From Piliocolobus tephrosceles (Eukaryota; Chordata; Mammalia; Primates; Cercopithecidae): a stretch of DNA of 64,000 nucleotides. A program made the translations under genes and the position numbers. Shown here piece by piece: positions 16,342-30,048 of the stretch (its first letter is position 1; the number at the start of each line of letters is the position of its first letter). The stretch spans positions 111,159,081 to 111,223,080 of the forward strand of contig NC_045434.1 of the NCBI RefSeq assembly GCF_002776525.5, in the 5' to 3' direction. The notes under the pieces are model-generated. The model did no database searches, was not told where the DNA came from, and worked only from the letters and a program-made list of their open reading frames with translations.

Positions 16342-17829
16342 CAAGAATAAGAATTTTTAATTATAATTTTTAAGAATAATTTTTCTGAAAACCGAGTAGC
16401 AAGTTTTAACTATATAACTTCACAAGCTGAATACAACTGCAAAACAGACCCAGTTCCAGGAAGTGAGGTGTGAAATTCTTTTGGTTATTTTAAAGGGCTT
16501 CTTTAAAAAAAAATAATAAAGATAATTGGTATGTGATTATATTATCTAGTTTAGGCAGCCTCAGCTTTAATGCACCACTGAGCAAACAATGAGATGTCTT
16601 TATGTGAGTAGCTGGTTGGAAGGTTTCATAGCAGAACTGTTTTTCCATATGCTGGAGAGCAGTTATAACTGGAACCATCTAGAGCCTCCTCACTCCTCTG
16701 GGGAGGACTGTGGGCTCTGTGCTCTAATGAGATGAGTTTATACAAGTTTAGCCTGAACACAGCCCTTATTCAGCTACCTTTCAGTGTGCACATGGAAAGT
16801 CTCCCTTAGGTATCCCTGTAAAGATCAACCTAAAGAAAAGAGGTCTTGGCCTATGGTTATACTAAAGATCAGATTTCAGGGAGGTAAAGGTGGAACTGGC
16901 ACAGGACTCTGTGTGCTCCAACCTCTAAATTTGGCTATCTTCCTACATAATTCTCTCTCTCAGTGTCCCATTTCATTCATGTTTCTGCAGCACGTGTTAC
17001 ACACTGCACTAACCCTCAGGCATGGTTTGGCCATTCTTTCAAGTTTAACACCAACTTTTCCAGCAACAGAGATATATTAACATTGGTATAAATCAGGAAA
17101 ACCCTTATCTGCCCTCCCCCTTTTTATCCCGGGTCCTATTTGGTAACAAAGCAACAGTGACAGACCCCTCCAAGACCAAAAAGGACTATTTTTCTATATA
17201 TAAGTCTCAGATCGGCTCACTTTGGCTTAAGGAGAAAGCTACTCTCCTGGCTACTGGCTCACCAGCTTAGTCGACTGCCTGAGTTCTGCCCTCCTTTTCT
17301 TCTGTCATCTTTCTCTAATCTTTACTCTATTTCATCAGCCCCTCAACCAACTCCTGTCACTTTCTGTGTTTTGAAGCCAGAATTTCACTAAAATGTCCTC
17401 TTCTCATGATCTTTATAACTTTACTATCACTGTCAGTCTAGGAATTCATAATATAAATTAGCACATTAGGGAAATTCTTATTCTGACCTGACTTTCAATC
17501 TATTGAACGCCAGAAGCCCAGCCAACCAGAAACTAGGGGTAAGAGTGAGAACAGAGTCAGAATCATTCTCAGCATTTCACATAAAACACAGACTCTTTAG
17601 CTTAGAGAAGGCTTAGCCATTCCCTGTTTTTCTAGTGATATCCTTGAGTTGTTTACACACTGCTCTGGCTGTTCAGATCAAGAAACTACAATCCAGTCTG
17701 GCTAGGAGATAATGGTTCCAAACCCCCAATTCAGGGCCTGGCTTTATCCCAATCACCACATCCTCAATTCTAGACAAGTCTTCTAGGTTCTTAGCCCTGG
17801 GTCCATGGATGGGCTTCAGGCTGCCAATT

Positions 17830-18112
17830 TCCTCTTATATGGTCCTGTGCTGTGCAATAAAGGTTGGTCAATGATGGACCACATACACAGTGGTGGTTCC
17901 ATAGAATATGATAGAGCTGAAAAATTCCTATTGCCTGGTGACACTGTAGTGCAGCGCATTACTCACATGTTTGTGGTGATGCTGGTGTAACAAACCTACT
18001 GTGCTGCCAGTCATTTAAAGTCTCTATGATGTTTGTACAACAACAAAATCACCTAAGGACACGGTTTACAGAATGTATCCCCCTTGTTAAGTGACACCTG
18101 ACTATGCGCATT
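17830..18112. repeat. Probable old DNA-transposon-derived repeat
   Basis: The block with TCTATGATGTTTGTACAACA, AAATCACCTAAGGACACGG and CCTTGTTAAGTGACACCTGA resembles a common primate MER-type repeat I know by sight, but I cannot name the family with certainty. Confidence 0.5.
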
Positions 18113-18457
18113 TTGCTGGAATATGTACACATCTCTCAGAGGGTTCCAAACCCCAAATGGTTAAGAACCACTACACTGGACTTAAATGATCCAAATAATA
18201 ACCTCACAAGAATGTCAGCTCTACAGAGTATGAATCTCTGTTTTGTTCACTGATGTACCCTAAGTGCCTAGCACAGGTCCTGGGACACTGCATCCTGAGC
18301 AGACAGGGCTACATGATTTCTGGTCATGGTTTACTCCGAATACTTGCAGACAAAGAGCAACAGTAGACTATTTTCAGGACCTTTCACATGAGGGAGGACC
18401 AATATTTCTCCTTGTGATCAGAATCATCCAGGAGAGGTGGTAGCTGCATTACCATCT

Positions 18458-18755
18458 TTTTTTTCTTTTTTGAGACGTAGTCTTGCTCTGTTGCCCAGGC
18501 TGGAGTGTAGTCATGCCATCTCGGCTCACTGCAACCTCCTCCGCCCCATGGATTCAAGTGATTCTCCTGCCTCAGCCTCCTGAGTAGCTGGGCCTACAGG
18601 CACCTGCCACCACACCCGGCTAATTTTTGTATTTTTAGTAGAGACGGGGTTTTGCCATGTTGGCCAGGCTGGTCTCGAACCCTGACCTGAGGTGATCTGC
18701 CTGCCTTGGCCTCCCAAAGTGTTGGGATTACAGGCATGAGCCACCATGCCTGGCC
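18458..18755 (-). mobile_element. AluS-like, antisense
   Basis: Complete antisense Alu with flanking duplications CATTACCATCT (18447-18457) and CATTAGCATCT (18756-18766). Confidence 0.94.
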
Positions 18756-20073
18756 CATTAGCATCTGAATATTAGATTTCCTAACAATGTTGGCCAGTCT
18801 TGCTAGATAATCTAAAAGAATAGTTCTAAATCTGGGAGCTTTCAAGTTTATCTGGTGAAGCTGGTTCAAAATGTCAATCGATTCTCCATCTGCTCTCTTA
18901 CTCTCAGCTCCTCCCCCATTCTGATTACACAGCTCTAGTTTAGAACCAGGTAATGAGTTATTGCGAAAAGCTGCCCATGTGACTGATACCTTCTTCTCCT
19001 TCTACAGAATGAGAAGTGCTGATCTAAGAAGTAATCTAAGCAGGATCTGAAAAGGAAACACAAGCACACTGAGTTTACCAGGCTCTTGACAAAGCAACTT
19101 CCAACACAGGGAACAAATGCATTAGATATGCCTTGTTCAGAAATAAAACAAATAAGGCAAAGGAAGTAGAGAATCTACCTTTAATACCAACTCCATCTGT
19201 TAGGAACAGACAATCCATCAGAGGGATCCACAGGGGTTAGGAGAACATGACAAAGAGACTGTCTGAGGAAGACAGAGACTGTATTTTTATTACACTTTGG
19301 TCCAAATTCAGTAAAAATTGGCAAAGTGCTCTCATTCCAAACATGCCCAGCGCTCAGCTAATCCCCTTACTGTGGAGTAAGAATGTACAGAATTATGAAC
19401 CCCCTACTCCCCAAATAGGAGGAGCTCCACCTTCTGAATACAAGGGCCAAAACTAATCTCATCAACCATCCCCTCCTAATTATAAACTACATAGAGAAAT
19501 AAGGTGCTTAACAAAGGTGTTCTCCTTCTAAACTTTATGATTTGTAAACTCACTTTACCCCGCTTCCACTGAAAACCCAGCCTTTGCCAACCTCAATTCA
19601 TTCTTGATTGGCGAACAAGAACAGAAACTATCCCCAGAATAGTGTTTCTCTCTGTAAAATCTTGGGGAAGGGGTGCAATAAGGTCAGCCCCTCCAAGATG
19701 CATTTTCCTTGGACTTACAATACATCTTATTACACTGAGAACACCATGTTCCCAACCAGCTTGGTCTCTTTTCTGTTACAAACCTGAAGTAAACAGATTC
19801 TACAGCAGCTACAAGTCTGTTACCAAGGCCACTGTATTATCAATATAATTAACATTCACAATTCATCTAGTCCAGCATGACAAGCCAGCTGGGCTACTTC
19901 TCATAAATGAACACTGGGAATCTTCATGTCTTGCTTGCTAAGAAATCTGGTGCTCAGAAGCTGGGCACCGAACCCTCAAGTATTGAATTAGAAGTGGGAT
20001 ACCACCTGGCCACCCACAGGAAACTGAATTAGTTACCGAAGCACCTATTTCAACTTCCAAAATAGCAAAATTC

Positions 20074-20192
20074 GCCGGGCGCAGTGGCTTACGCCTGTAA
20101 TCCCAACACTTTGGGAGGCTGAGGGGTGGTGGATCACCTGAGGTCAGGAGTTCAAGACCACCCTGACCAAAATGGTGCAATCCCATCTCTAC

Positions 20193-20236
<44 letters not shown>

Positions 20237-20398
20237 TAGGTGTGGTGGCACATGCCTGTAATCCCAGCTACCTGGGAGGCTGAGGCAGGAGAATCTCTTG
20301 AACACGGGAGGCAGAGATTGCAGTGAGCCGAGATCGTGCCATCACACTCCAGCCTGGGCGACAAGAGCGAAAATCCATCTCAAACAAACAGACAACAC
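20074..20398 (+). mobile_element. AluS-like, sense, with internal CA microsatellite
   Basis: A complete Alu with perfect target-site duplications AAAATAGCAAAATTC at 20059-20073 and 20399-20413. A CA repeat occupies the position of the usual internal A-rich linker. Confidence 0.95.
20197..20234 (+). repeat. (CA)n microsatellite
   Basis: About 19 uninterrupted CA units inside the middle A-rich linker of an Alu, followed directly by ATTAGGTGTGG of the Alu. Confidence 0.97.
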
Positions 20399-22244
20399 AA
20401 AATAGCAAAATTCTGAAGGTCTCCCTTTCCCCTGAATCTTGCCTAAGTTACACACTTGAAGTGAAACAGAACAGAGAAAATGTAGTGCCAACTAGAGCCT
20501 GAGCTTCTGGCTAGGACAAGCATTGGCCCGGTTCCCAGAAGATTGTAATTCTAAAGAAGGTGTGTTTCAAAGAGAGAAGGGCATGTATAGCTTTTGAGCA
20601 TCAAACGCAGCCTTTGGCTCAGAAGGGGAAGCCAGGGTTGCAGAGTAAGAACCAGAAGTTTGCTCATCACTGCCAGGCAGAGCTATTGTTTATTACTTTC
20701 AGAGTTCCAATGTACTTTTCAAAATCAAACTATTCAACTCATCACGAATCCCCAAACCTCAAACACCCTATGTGAAAGCCTCCCTGTTCTTTAAATCAAG
20801 AGCATGTATAAACCAGGATACCAGTTTCAACTTTGGGTAGAGTGTCCCTAATGCTAAGGGTTTACAAGTTGTTTCAATGGTGAGAAATTCAAGTTACCTT
20901 CCCCATTATTGTCTAAGGATATCCCTATGCCCACTGCCACTGGGCTAAGAAGCTGGAGGCATATATTCAGATGTCTTCTCCCTGACCTCCTATTTCTGGC
21001 ATTATAATGGCATTATAAAGGGATATATTAAGTTGGAAATTCTCATCAATTTCTCACCTGCAGTTCTCAGTACTTCCTTACACCTATGTGAGAGGGCTCT
21101 AAGAGTTAGAAAAATCACCCCAGCCAACTGAAAGGGAAAGTGAGTCAAAGCCACCACACGAGTCCAACTTACTTTCTCCTAGGAATGATTATCTCATATT
21201 ATTTTATTCAATAAACATTTATTGACAGTATTATCTGTCAGGTACTATATATATATGCGTGAGATATGGTCTTTGCCCTCAACATGTTCCATCTAGAAAA
21301 GTCAAATGACAAGTAAGAGTCAAATACCATCAGGTCAGTCCTTAAGATATAAGTTTGAGAAGCACTACATTGAAATCAAACCTATTTTTGAGAGACATAG
21401 AGAAGAAAATTATTTTGCTTAGTTTTGATAATCTACTATGTGAGCTCCTATTTCAAACACTCCTAAGGAATCAGCTCTGAAGCTTCAGGGGCATCCGCAT
21501 TTCATATGAAGAGCGGTAGAGTTAAGGTAATACCAAAAAAATCCCCGAAGTGGCCGAAATGCTGGTTCGAATGTGTGTAAGTTCCTGAGCTGAACTCTCA
21601 AGGCACTTTTAATGAGTCTTCTGGGAAGCTGAGGAGCATCCCAAAGAGGCAGCTGACAACGCCAACAACCTCAGCTTTGTTCCAAGCCATAAGGACAAAC
21701 TGCAGGCTGGAAACTTAATCTCTTAGTAGTTTGTGGACTTGTAATGAAAAGAGATGGTGTGGCCTGGAGGCCTGGCCTTCTATATCAGGGCTTTAAAACC
21801 CAGGATCCATGAGTTTCATAAGTCCCATAAATCCTCTAACAGAGTATGCAAATTCCTGTGCTCCTGAATTTTCCTGAGGAAAGAACCAGGATTTTCATTA
21901 AATTCTTAAAAGGACCTCTGACTCAAAGAGTAAGAACCATTGTTCTACGGTCTCTAATCCAGTGATTCTCAAGAGCATTCCCTCAAATAGGCAAAAAAGA
22001 AGCATACTCCAATTCTCTATCTTCTACACAAATCTGTCTACTTATTGACCTCTCTTCTAAAATTAGAAACAAAGACGGGGATGTGCATTTTGAAAATACA
22101 AGGTGAATCTCTCTTTTCTACATCTCCAAAATAAAGCTAACAGTCATGAGAACCTGAAGTCTTTTCCTTAAAGTCTTTGAGGAAGGAGAAGGGGTGGGTC
22201 TGGTTAAAGAGGGCAGATCAGAATCTCTGTCCTATTAACTTTTT

Positions 22245-22530
22245 TTTTGAGACAGAGTCTCGCTCTGTCGCCAGGCTGGAGTGCAGTGGTGTGATCTTGG
22301 CTCACTGCAACCTCCGACTCCCAGGTTCAAGCAATTCTCCTGCCTCAGCCTCCCGGGTAGCTGGGACTACAGGTGTATGCCACCACACCCAGGTAATTTG
22401 TTTTGTATTTTTAGTAGAGACGGGGTTTCACCAGGCTGGCCAGGATGGTCTTGATTTCCTGACCTCGTGATCCACCTGCCTCGGCCTCCCAAAGTGCTGG
22501 GATTACAGGCATGAGCCATCGTGCCCGGCC
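22245..22530 (-). mobile_element. AluS/Y-like, antisense
   Basis: Complete antisense Alu with exact target-site duplications TGTCCTATTAACTTTT at 22229-22244 and 22531-22546. Confidence 0.95.
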
Positions 22531-22554
22531 TGTCCTATTAACTTTTATGATAGG

Positions 22555-22573
22555 TCTCTCTCTCTCTCTCTCT
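22555..22573 (+). repeat. (CT)n microsatellite
   Basis: About nine CT units just outside the 3' duplication of the neighbouring Alu, ending in a T run. Confidence 0.9.
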
Positions 22574-23680
22574 TTTTCCCCCTGATTTCTGGAACCACAA
22601 AGGAAACAGGTCATGGCCCAAAAACTCTGAGGTGAGGTCAAGCCAGTCCTGGGGGAAAAGGGACGAAGTACTTCCCATTATGCATATGGAAACCTATGTC
22701 CCAAAGGTTCACCTTAATACAATTAGTAAGTACTAGAAGAGTTGGAGCCATTTATTAAAAACAGAACTTCCACAATCCTCTCATTGCTCAAAACTCAGTA
22801 TGAACAGCTTCATTCAGGAGGTCTAAGTGAATGAAAGATGGTTACACTTATCTCCTCCAGCCTCCTGCCCCTTCACTCTGTCACTCACAGATTTACCATC
22901 TGGCTCACACTAAGCCACGCATTATTGTGGATCAGCACAGTAGTACTTTCCTTGGCACAAAGGCTCAGAGGGATTCCATTAATGCCATCGTACACTCGCA
23001 GGTTCCGGAGAAAAGAGAAAAACATGTCAACAACAGGGTGTGGTCTTGCTGGGCAGTTCCTCAAACTGTGAAGAAGTAAGCCTGAGGCAGGTCCAAGATG
23101 AACAGCATGGAACAGAGAGCAGTCTCAGACCCCTCCTGTTTAATATGCCTCATTTCCATCACACAATTGAGTACAGGCTGTCCACTTTAAAACAAGTGAA
23201 CTGGCTTGGGCTGGTAGGGGAGAACATGTTAAGCCCATTAAGCCCCACAGGTTAAGTACACAGGCACATTAGCGGAGGCATTGGGGCTTTTATGGTAAGA
23301 AAGCAGGAGCATGCTTGGAGAGTCTTGTACCTGTGGTTCTCAAAAGTACTTTCCCAATCTCTACCCCAGGATTCCAAATACTACCTTTCACCAGTAGTTT
23401 ATTAAACTTTTTACTTTGTGTCCCATTTGGGTAGTAAATGATTAAGTCGCTCAGTGTATACTGCTAAGCAGTATCAATCATTATCTACATTCTGAGAGTA
23501 AGGCACCAGGCTAAATCCTTTAGAAAAATTAAACAGAGATAGAAACAAAAATGAAACCAGCCTGAGTCTCTCAATAAAGGCATGGATGCTCCACTCTAGC
23601 TCTATGAGTGGCATGCAGCAAAGGCCACACATTTCTACAGGAGAAAATCAGTTATATATAATTAGGAGCAAGCTGTTAAG

Positions 23681-23683
<3 letters not shown>

Positions 23684-23711
<28 letters not shown>
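23684..23711 (+). repeat. (A)28 homopolymer
   Basis: An uninterrupted run of 28 A with no Alu or L1 body upstream and no obvious flanking duplication. Confidence 0.97.
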
Positions 23712-23714
<3 letters not shown>

Positions 23715-24192
23715 CCTACAGGGATGTGGGGCGGGGTCCTGGAGTACATATCTAAAATGATAAAGTCACAGTTCAGAAGTCTTTGGAATTATTTCATGTA
23801 ATTCAAGGATTCTAGTTTGGGAAAACCCCCAAACACCTGCAGTTTAAGGAAATAAACTCCTGGACTGAGACTGGCCCACTGTCTGAAAAATACCCACATT
23901 CTATGAGTGCATTATGTATTATGGGGGACGAATGGGGGAATGGTAAGGTAGAGGACATCTCAACTCCACCAAAAGCTCTAAGATTTCTGTCTACGTACCC
24001 CGCCCCCGTAATCAACAAAATGTTTTGGGGTTCAGTAGCTATAAGCTCTATATGAAATAACATTTTTGTCAGAAAAAAATTTTACCTATTGAAAAGACAT
24101 TCCAATAGAAACTTCTTTGTTTTGGTTTTTTAACATTTCAAAATTAGGCTCTCATTTGCACTATCGTGTTGCATCATCCAGAGAGTTATAAA

Positions 24193-24314
24193 TAGGGTGG
24201 CCATATAAACCAGGGTAACTCTCAGAGTTGCAGAGGCACTCATTGGACTGCATGCTAGGATAACAGGCATAAACCAGAATTGCACCAGGCAAACCAGGAT
24301 ATATGGTCACTCTA
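24193..24314. mobile_element. Small MITE-like DNA transposon with terminal inverted repeats
   Basis: TAGGGTGGCCATATA at 24193-24207 is matched by the inverted TATATGGTCACTCTA at 24300-24314 with two mismatches. The interior carries ATAACAGGCATAAACCAGAA and GCAAACCAGGATATATGG. The whole is about 122 bases, with no coding capacity. Confidence 0.75.
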
Positions 24315-24317
24315 GGT

Positions 24318-24480
24318 ACAAAATAAGCCACTAATTAATATTTACTAAATGCTAATCCTCTCAACCATCTATATAGGTAGCACTATCATTGTTCCCCATT
24401 TTATAGACGAGAAAAGGACGCTCACTTGTTGAATGTCCCACAACTAGTAGATGGTAGAGACTAAAGGTAAAACTGACTCC
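24318..24480 (+). mobile_element. MIR element, sense
   Basis: Shows the MIR order: ATTAATATTTACTAAATGCT, then CCATTTTATAGACGAGAAAA, then AATGTCCCACAACTAGTAGA. Heavily diverged. Confidence 0.75.
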
Positions 24481-25146
24481 AAAAATCAAGTGCCTAACTT
24501 ACGCTGTACTACTACTCACAGTTTTAGGAACAGAAACAGGAAGTTAAAGGGGTCTCATGTAACAGCCAAGCAACAGTGGGACAAAAGAACTACTTGAGTG
24601 AGTCAAAGAAAATATGGAATCAGAGAGGAAAGGCAACTGCAATTCTGTGTGAATTTTTATTAACTGCTTACTACACAATAGGCACTGATAGTATTGACAA
24701 TAATCAAAAGGAAAATCTGTGGTAAGAATTTGTCTTCAACTTGGGATTCTCAGATTTCAGGCTAGAAAAAACTCTGGTCTATGCACACAGGTTGTCCTTC
24801 ACACACGATAGGAATGCATCTGATGCACCTTATTAGCATGTATTCTGAATTACTACTCAGTTCTGAATTATAATAAAATGTATCCAGTATAATCAGGGTT
24901 GACATTCTTTCTAAAAATGCAATACTCACATTCCCAAACTTCAGAAACAGGTAGGTATAAATGATTCTCCTTTACTCGCCAGTTCCTTTAAAACAACCCC
25001 AAGAGGGCATTAAAGTGCTTATTCACAGATCATTAACTACTTGGAGTGGCAGAGTACACTTGCTAGGAGTCACAGGCAACTAAAGACCTGCATGATTCCA
25101 TGTATCAAATAGCTTTTATAGACAACTTTCCAAGAATACTATATTG

Positions 25147-25290
25147 AGGGTGGGCATGGTGGCTCATGCCTGTAATCCCAGCACTTCGGGAGGCCAAGGT
25201 GGGAAATCGCTTGAGCCCAGGAGTTCGAGACAAGCCTGGGCAACACAGGGATTTCCCCATCTCTATAAAAAATAAAAATACATTTTAAAA
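25147..25290 (+). mobile_element. Alu left monomer (FLAM-like) with target-site duplication
   Basis: A single Alu arm starting AGGGTGGGCATGGTGG and ending in an A-rich tail. It is flanked by AAGAATACTATATTG (25132-25146) and AAGAATATTATATTG (25291-25305). Confidence 0.9.
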
Positions 25291-26988
25291 AAGAATATTA
25301 TATTGGGTAAAACACTCGACCCAAATGACACACTCCTGATAAAAGAAAAGGTATATCTTTGTAACCTTGGCAGCAAAAGATTTAGACAACTACTGATCTA
25401 GAAATCTTCTAACAGATTTCTTTCTGTTACAAGCTAAATGTCTAAAGGAACTTAGAACAAAGTAATTTGGAAACTAGAGTGTAACTAACTAAACCAAACA
25501 AGAAAAAGAGAGGTAATCAATACCTGTGGAGAAATCTTAAAAAGAGGATCTTACACCCCAACTCCTGTTTCAAAGACTGCTACTAAAACAGTAGCCACTC
25601 TAAAGAGATCAAGAGATACTAATGATGTGAAGATAGGAAATGCCAACCTATGAAATCTCCTTTTAGTGATTCTGACAAGTCCTGGTGTAAATTCTATACA
25701 ATTGCACCAAAAATTAACCATAAGATAACTCTTATGAGAAAAGGAGAAACCCGGATTTTATCTATCAGGTTAACACCCAAGCTGTACTCATTGGGGCTCT
25801 ACTTGACGTGCTTCGTAAGTCTCAGCTGACCCTTTTGATGAATTAGTACCACATAGCTTCATTCAAATAAAGAACACCCTATAAACAAAAGTAGTTTCTT
25901 TTGCGCTCTTCTCCTTCCCCACATTTTGCTGGTGGGTCTGACTGCACAGATCCTAGGTCAAAATGTTTAATGGATCACTCTGGAGAGTGCCCTTAATGTT
26001 CAGAAGTTCAGAGAACAGCAAATGTTCTGATAGGCCTTCCAGAGAAACATGCTTATTGTAAGAGCTCTCCAACAAGTTGGAGATTTGGGTTTACATTATG
26101 AAAAAAGAATCAACTTGACACAGTGTCCATTTCTAAAGGTCCAAGGACAGTTGTCACTCCTGTTACACAAAGTAGCAGAAAAAGAGGGATAAATAACCAG
26201 GGGTCATGGGGAACTACATTACTTACTTGGTTTGACTGATAACTGCCAACATTAAACAAGGATCTTCTTCAGTTGTGGTACACTTAACTCTTACAACTCA
26301 AGGATTCCTTTTCTTACCTCAAATTTTCCTAGCCATACCATCTGAAATCACCAATGACAGTCGTGAACAAGCCTTACAATGTGAATCATACTACAGCTAT
26401 TAAGATAGTCCCGTGAAAAATTCTTTTAGAACTCTGTGTCAGGAAAAGTTGTCCTCTTGAGGAACTGACATGTATTATTTCCCATGCCTGCTAAGGAGGC
26501 TGAAACTATGATTCTTTTTATCCTCTGGCTGCTAAAAGTTTAAAGTTGCACGTGATCAACCTCATCAACTATCTTAGCCCTCGAGGTTAACAATATTTTT
26601 TTCATTCTTTCTATAGTTTTTACTTCCTCTTATATCACATATAGGTTCTGTTATAAGCCACTTCAAATGCCCATTGAAGAATATAAATATACAAATAGAC
26701 TTTTAAAAAATGACACTTGCTATCTTAACTCCCCAACATGCCCCTATCTCCACCTATTCCAAAAAAATAGGCACATATTTGGCAGATGAGATGGAGGTAC
26801 AAAAGCTAATTAATGCTCAAGGTCATACCCCTTTGACTTCTCGACACCCAGATATCTGAAATCTTCAATCAAACCAACAAGTCCTATTTTGTTCACAGCA
26901 GTGTGATAGACCTTGGCATACAAAACTGAGTAAGTCATGATTATAGTTGAAGAATCTAGATATTTATACTTTTAATTGATGGATATCC

Positions 26989-27068
26989 ACTCTATCTCAA
27001 ACAAAGCAGACAAAATGAATAAAAACTGACTCTATCTCAAACAAAGCAAACAAAATGAATAAAAGCTG
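26989..27068. repeat. 40-base tandem duplication
   Basis: Two abutting 40-base units (26989-27028 and 27029-27068), each starting ACTCTATCTCAAACAAAGCA and ending GAATAAAA(A/G)CTG. They differ at two positions. Confidence 0.97.
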
Positions 27069-27763
27069 ACCAGAAAGTGACACTGGGATCTGATCTAATT
27101 GAGGATCATCAAGGTCACCCTGAAGTAACCTATATCCTCTGGTATCAAGAACATCGTCAATTCCTGAGGGGCCTCAGGGCTTCAGAATAATCCAAGGATT
27201 ACTGGTCTAGAGCCAGGGTAGAATTCTCACAGGTGAAGGACTGCACCATTTGAAGAGGTCTTTTTCTACACCATTAAGTACCATGCCAAGTTACTTTTTT
27301 CTCTCTTACTTTTCCCATGCTTTCTCACATTATCAACACATGGCAGAGGTACAAAAGTGACTTAAGTCATAATGTTCAATTCAGCACTTCTGAAAAACAG
27401 ACTAGGACTTGCTATGTGACCTTAACTAGTCCTCAACTGATCCATTAACTAAATAAATGTCTTTTATTGTCACTAGGGAAAGGGTAATTAGTCATCATAA
27501 AACACTTTATTACAAAGTACTACGCAAATGCTGAACAATAAAACTCAGAAGAGAAAGATTAATAAGAAACACGGTGGGGCACATTTACTGGCAAATGGAA
27601 ACTTAAAACAGGGTCTTCCCACATCCCTGGCAGAGCCTGCTTCTTTTAGCTAATCCAATATAAGTCTAAAATCATCAGCACCTGGCCTGACAATAATACA
27701 CATTAGTAATATTCCTCCTGGGAAGAAGAGAGGAAAAGGGTAGCCATATGGACATATCAGTTA

Positions 27764-27890
27764 TTAGTTAGCCAGGTGGGCAATTAGTATTTGAGTACCT
27801 ACTATATGCTGGGTACAAAGCTAGGCACACTGGATACAAAGGTGAACAAGAATTCCTGCCTTAATGAGTTTTCACAATCTACAATATAGA
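27764..27890 (+). repeat. Ancient interspersed repeat fragment
   Basis: Contains GAGTACCTACTATATGCTGG, TAGGCACACTGGATACAAAG and GAACAAGAATTCCTGCC. This is the same motif set seen in fragments near 35.7 and 56.2 kb; probably an old L2/MIR-class element, family not certain. Confidence 0.55.
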
Positions 27891-28289
27891 CTTTGTCTTA
27901 TCAACAGAGGTACTTTCAAGAATAGAGATTTACTAACATAAAGGCAAGTAAGAGCAAAGATGCCAGAGTCTAGGAAATTCAGGTATTAGGGCTTTTCTAT
28001 TCTTTCCTCTAACTCACCTAAGGTCCCCCTCTCAATCATTCTGCTTATAAGGACTGTGACTGTTTCTCCAAAGAATAGTGCAGATTGCAAAGGGTCACTG
28101 TCCCAACAAAGCAGTCAGCTGAACTGACAGCACTAAAGTTAATCAGATGCCTCAGAGTCAAGGGATCTTCCACAACCTTTTAAAGGAATTAAATTCTTAA
28201 TTTTGTGAAAAAACAGAGCGAAAGCACACAATGGCGACTTGTCTTTTTTAATTTTGCATTTGATTTCTGGAGTGGCAGGTTACTTCACT

Positions 28290-28308
28290 TAAAAAAAAAA
28301 AAAAAAAA
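28290..28308 (+). repeat. Poly-A tract
   Basis: About 18 consecutive A in intron 1, not attached to a recognisable retroelement. Confidence 0.9.
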
Positions 28309-29413
28309 GCCATCTCTCCCACTTAAGACAGCTTAACTAGTTGAAGCCTCAAGGACTTAACTATTCCTGCAGCCCTTGCTTTGTTCAGCCCTGCATCCCA
28401 TTAAACACTGCATACAGGCAGAGAAAGCTTTGTAAGACTCCGTCTTTATAGAGAAGGGAGACATTTATCTGGGTTCTCACTGGCTTCAGGAAGGTCACCT
28501 CTTTGTAAAGGTTCTCTGATCTACTGCTAACTGGGTGCCAGGTGTATGGACAATCAAGATGTGGTTGGCAGTAAATGATCAGAAAGCAATAAGGATCCCA
28601 ATTCCACCACTCAGAGAGCTAGTGAGACTAACATCTTCAAAGGTTGCCATTTATGAGAGAATTCTAAGGGTGTCCTTTGAGCTCAACCCACAGCACAATA
28701 GATCAAACTTGTTCTGCCTCAAAAGTACAGTCAAGAGTGAGCAATCTTTCCTTACCACCCACCACTCCAACCCACCCAAGCTCCTTTCTCCAGGGATGCC
28801 TAAGTAATCTATTCACATGACTCTAGGATCCACCTGTATCCATGACAGTGTCTGCTGTCACCACCCTCCAAATGTCAATTTCTTACATATTTCGGAGTAA
28901 CTGGAAGGCTGTAGAAAGTGAAAATCACAGATTTTCAATTTCATGTTACTCTCATTGCTTTCACCTGTATATCAGAGCTGGCTTCACGCATTCTTTTCTC
29001 TTGCCTCCCAGCTATCACGCAGTTGTTGGATAAACCGACCACTGCTCCCAAAGATCTGACGGAAGTTCTGCCAGATTTACCCACTCAAATGAAGGGAGAT
29101 TTTCTGTACACCCCATGCCCCCGGACTGGTCACAGGGTCAGCTGAGTTGGTTCACCCCGTCCCACTCTCGTCTTCGAGGACCTTCATCTAGGAAAAGTCA
29201 GTGGCAAATTTAAGGCCTGGCCCTGTCAGGTTTCAAAACGATCCCTGAGGACTTGGGCCGAGGGACAAAGGAAAGTGAGGTCAGAGGCGGCCTTTTCAAC
29301 CCGGGAGAGGCCTGGGGCCGCATAGCCGCCACCCCCTACATCACCTCCGCCGTCCCCAGTCACCCCAACCCCAGGCCCAGAAGTCCCAAACTAGCCAGAG
29401 CCCGGGTTTGCTA

Positions 29414-29960
<547 letters not shown>

Positions 29961-29961
29961 G

Positions 29962-29969
29962 TGACGTCA
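29962..29969. promoter_or_regulatory. AHCYL1: Consensus CRE (TGACGTCA)
   Basis: A perfect palindromic cAMP-response element inside GTGACGTCAC, about 375 bases upstream of the start codon and within the CpG island. CREB/ATF proteins bind this motif when it is proximal and unmethylated (established knowledge); its use here is inferred. Confidence 0.75.
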
Positions 29970-30048
29970 CCACGCTGGGCTGGGCCACAGAAGCCGCTCC
30001 TTCTCTCCAGCTTGAGAACGAAGTTCCCAGAGTGAGCAGGACTCTTTG

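Noticed and set aside
17190..17260. TATA-like CTATATATAAGTC near 17.2 kb as a possible internal promoter
   Set aside because: No nearby first exon, initiator or CpG enrichment; AT-rich intron sequence gives such motifs by chance. It might be part of an old LTR, which I could not confirm.
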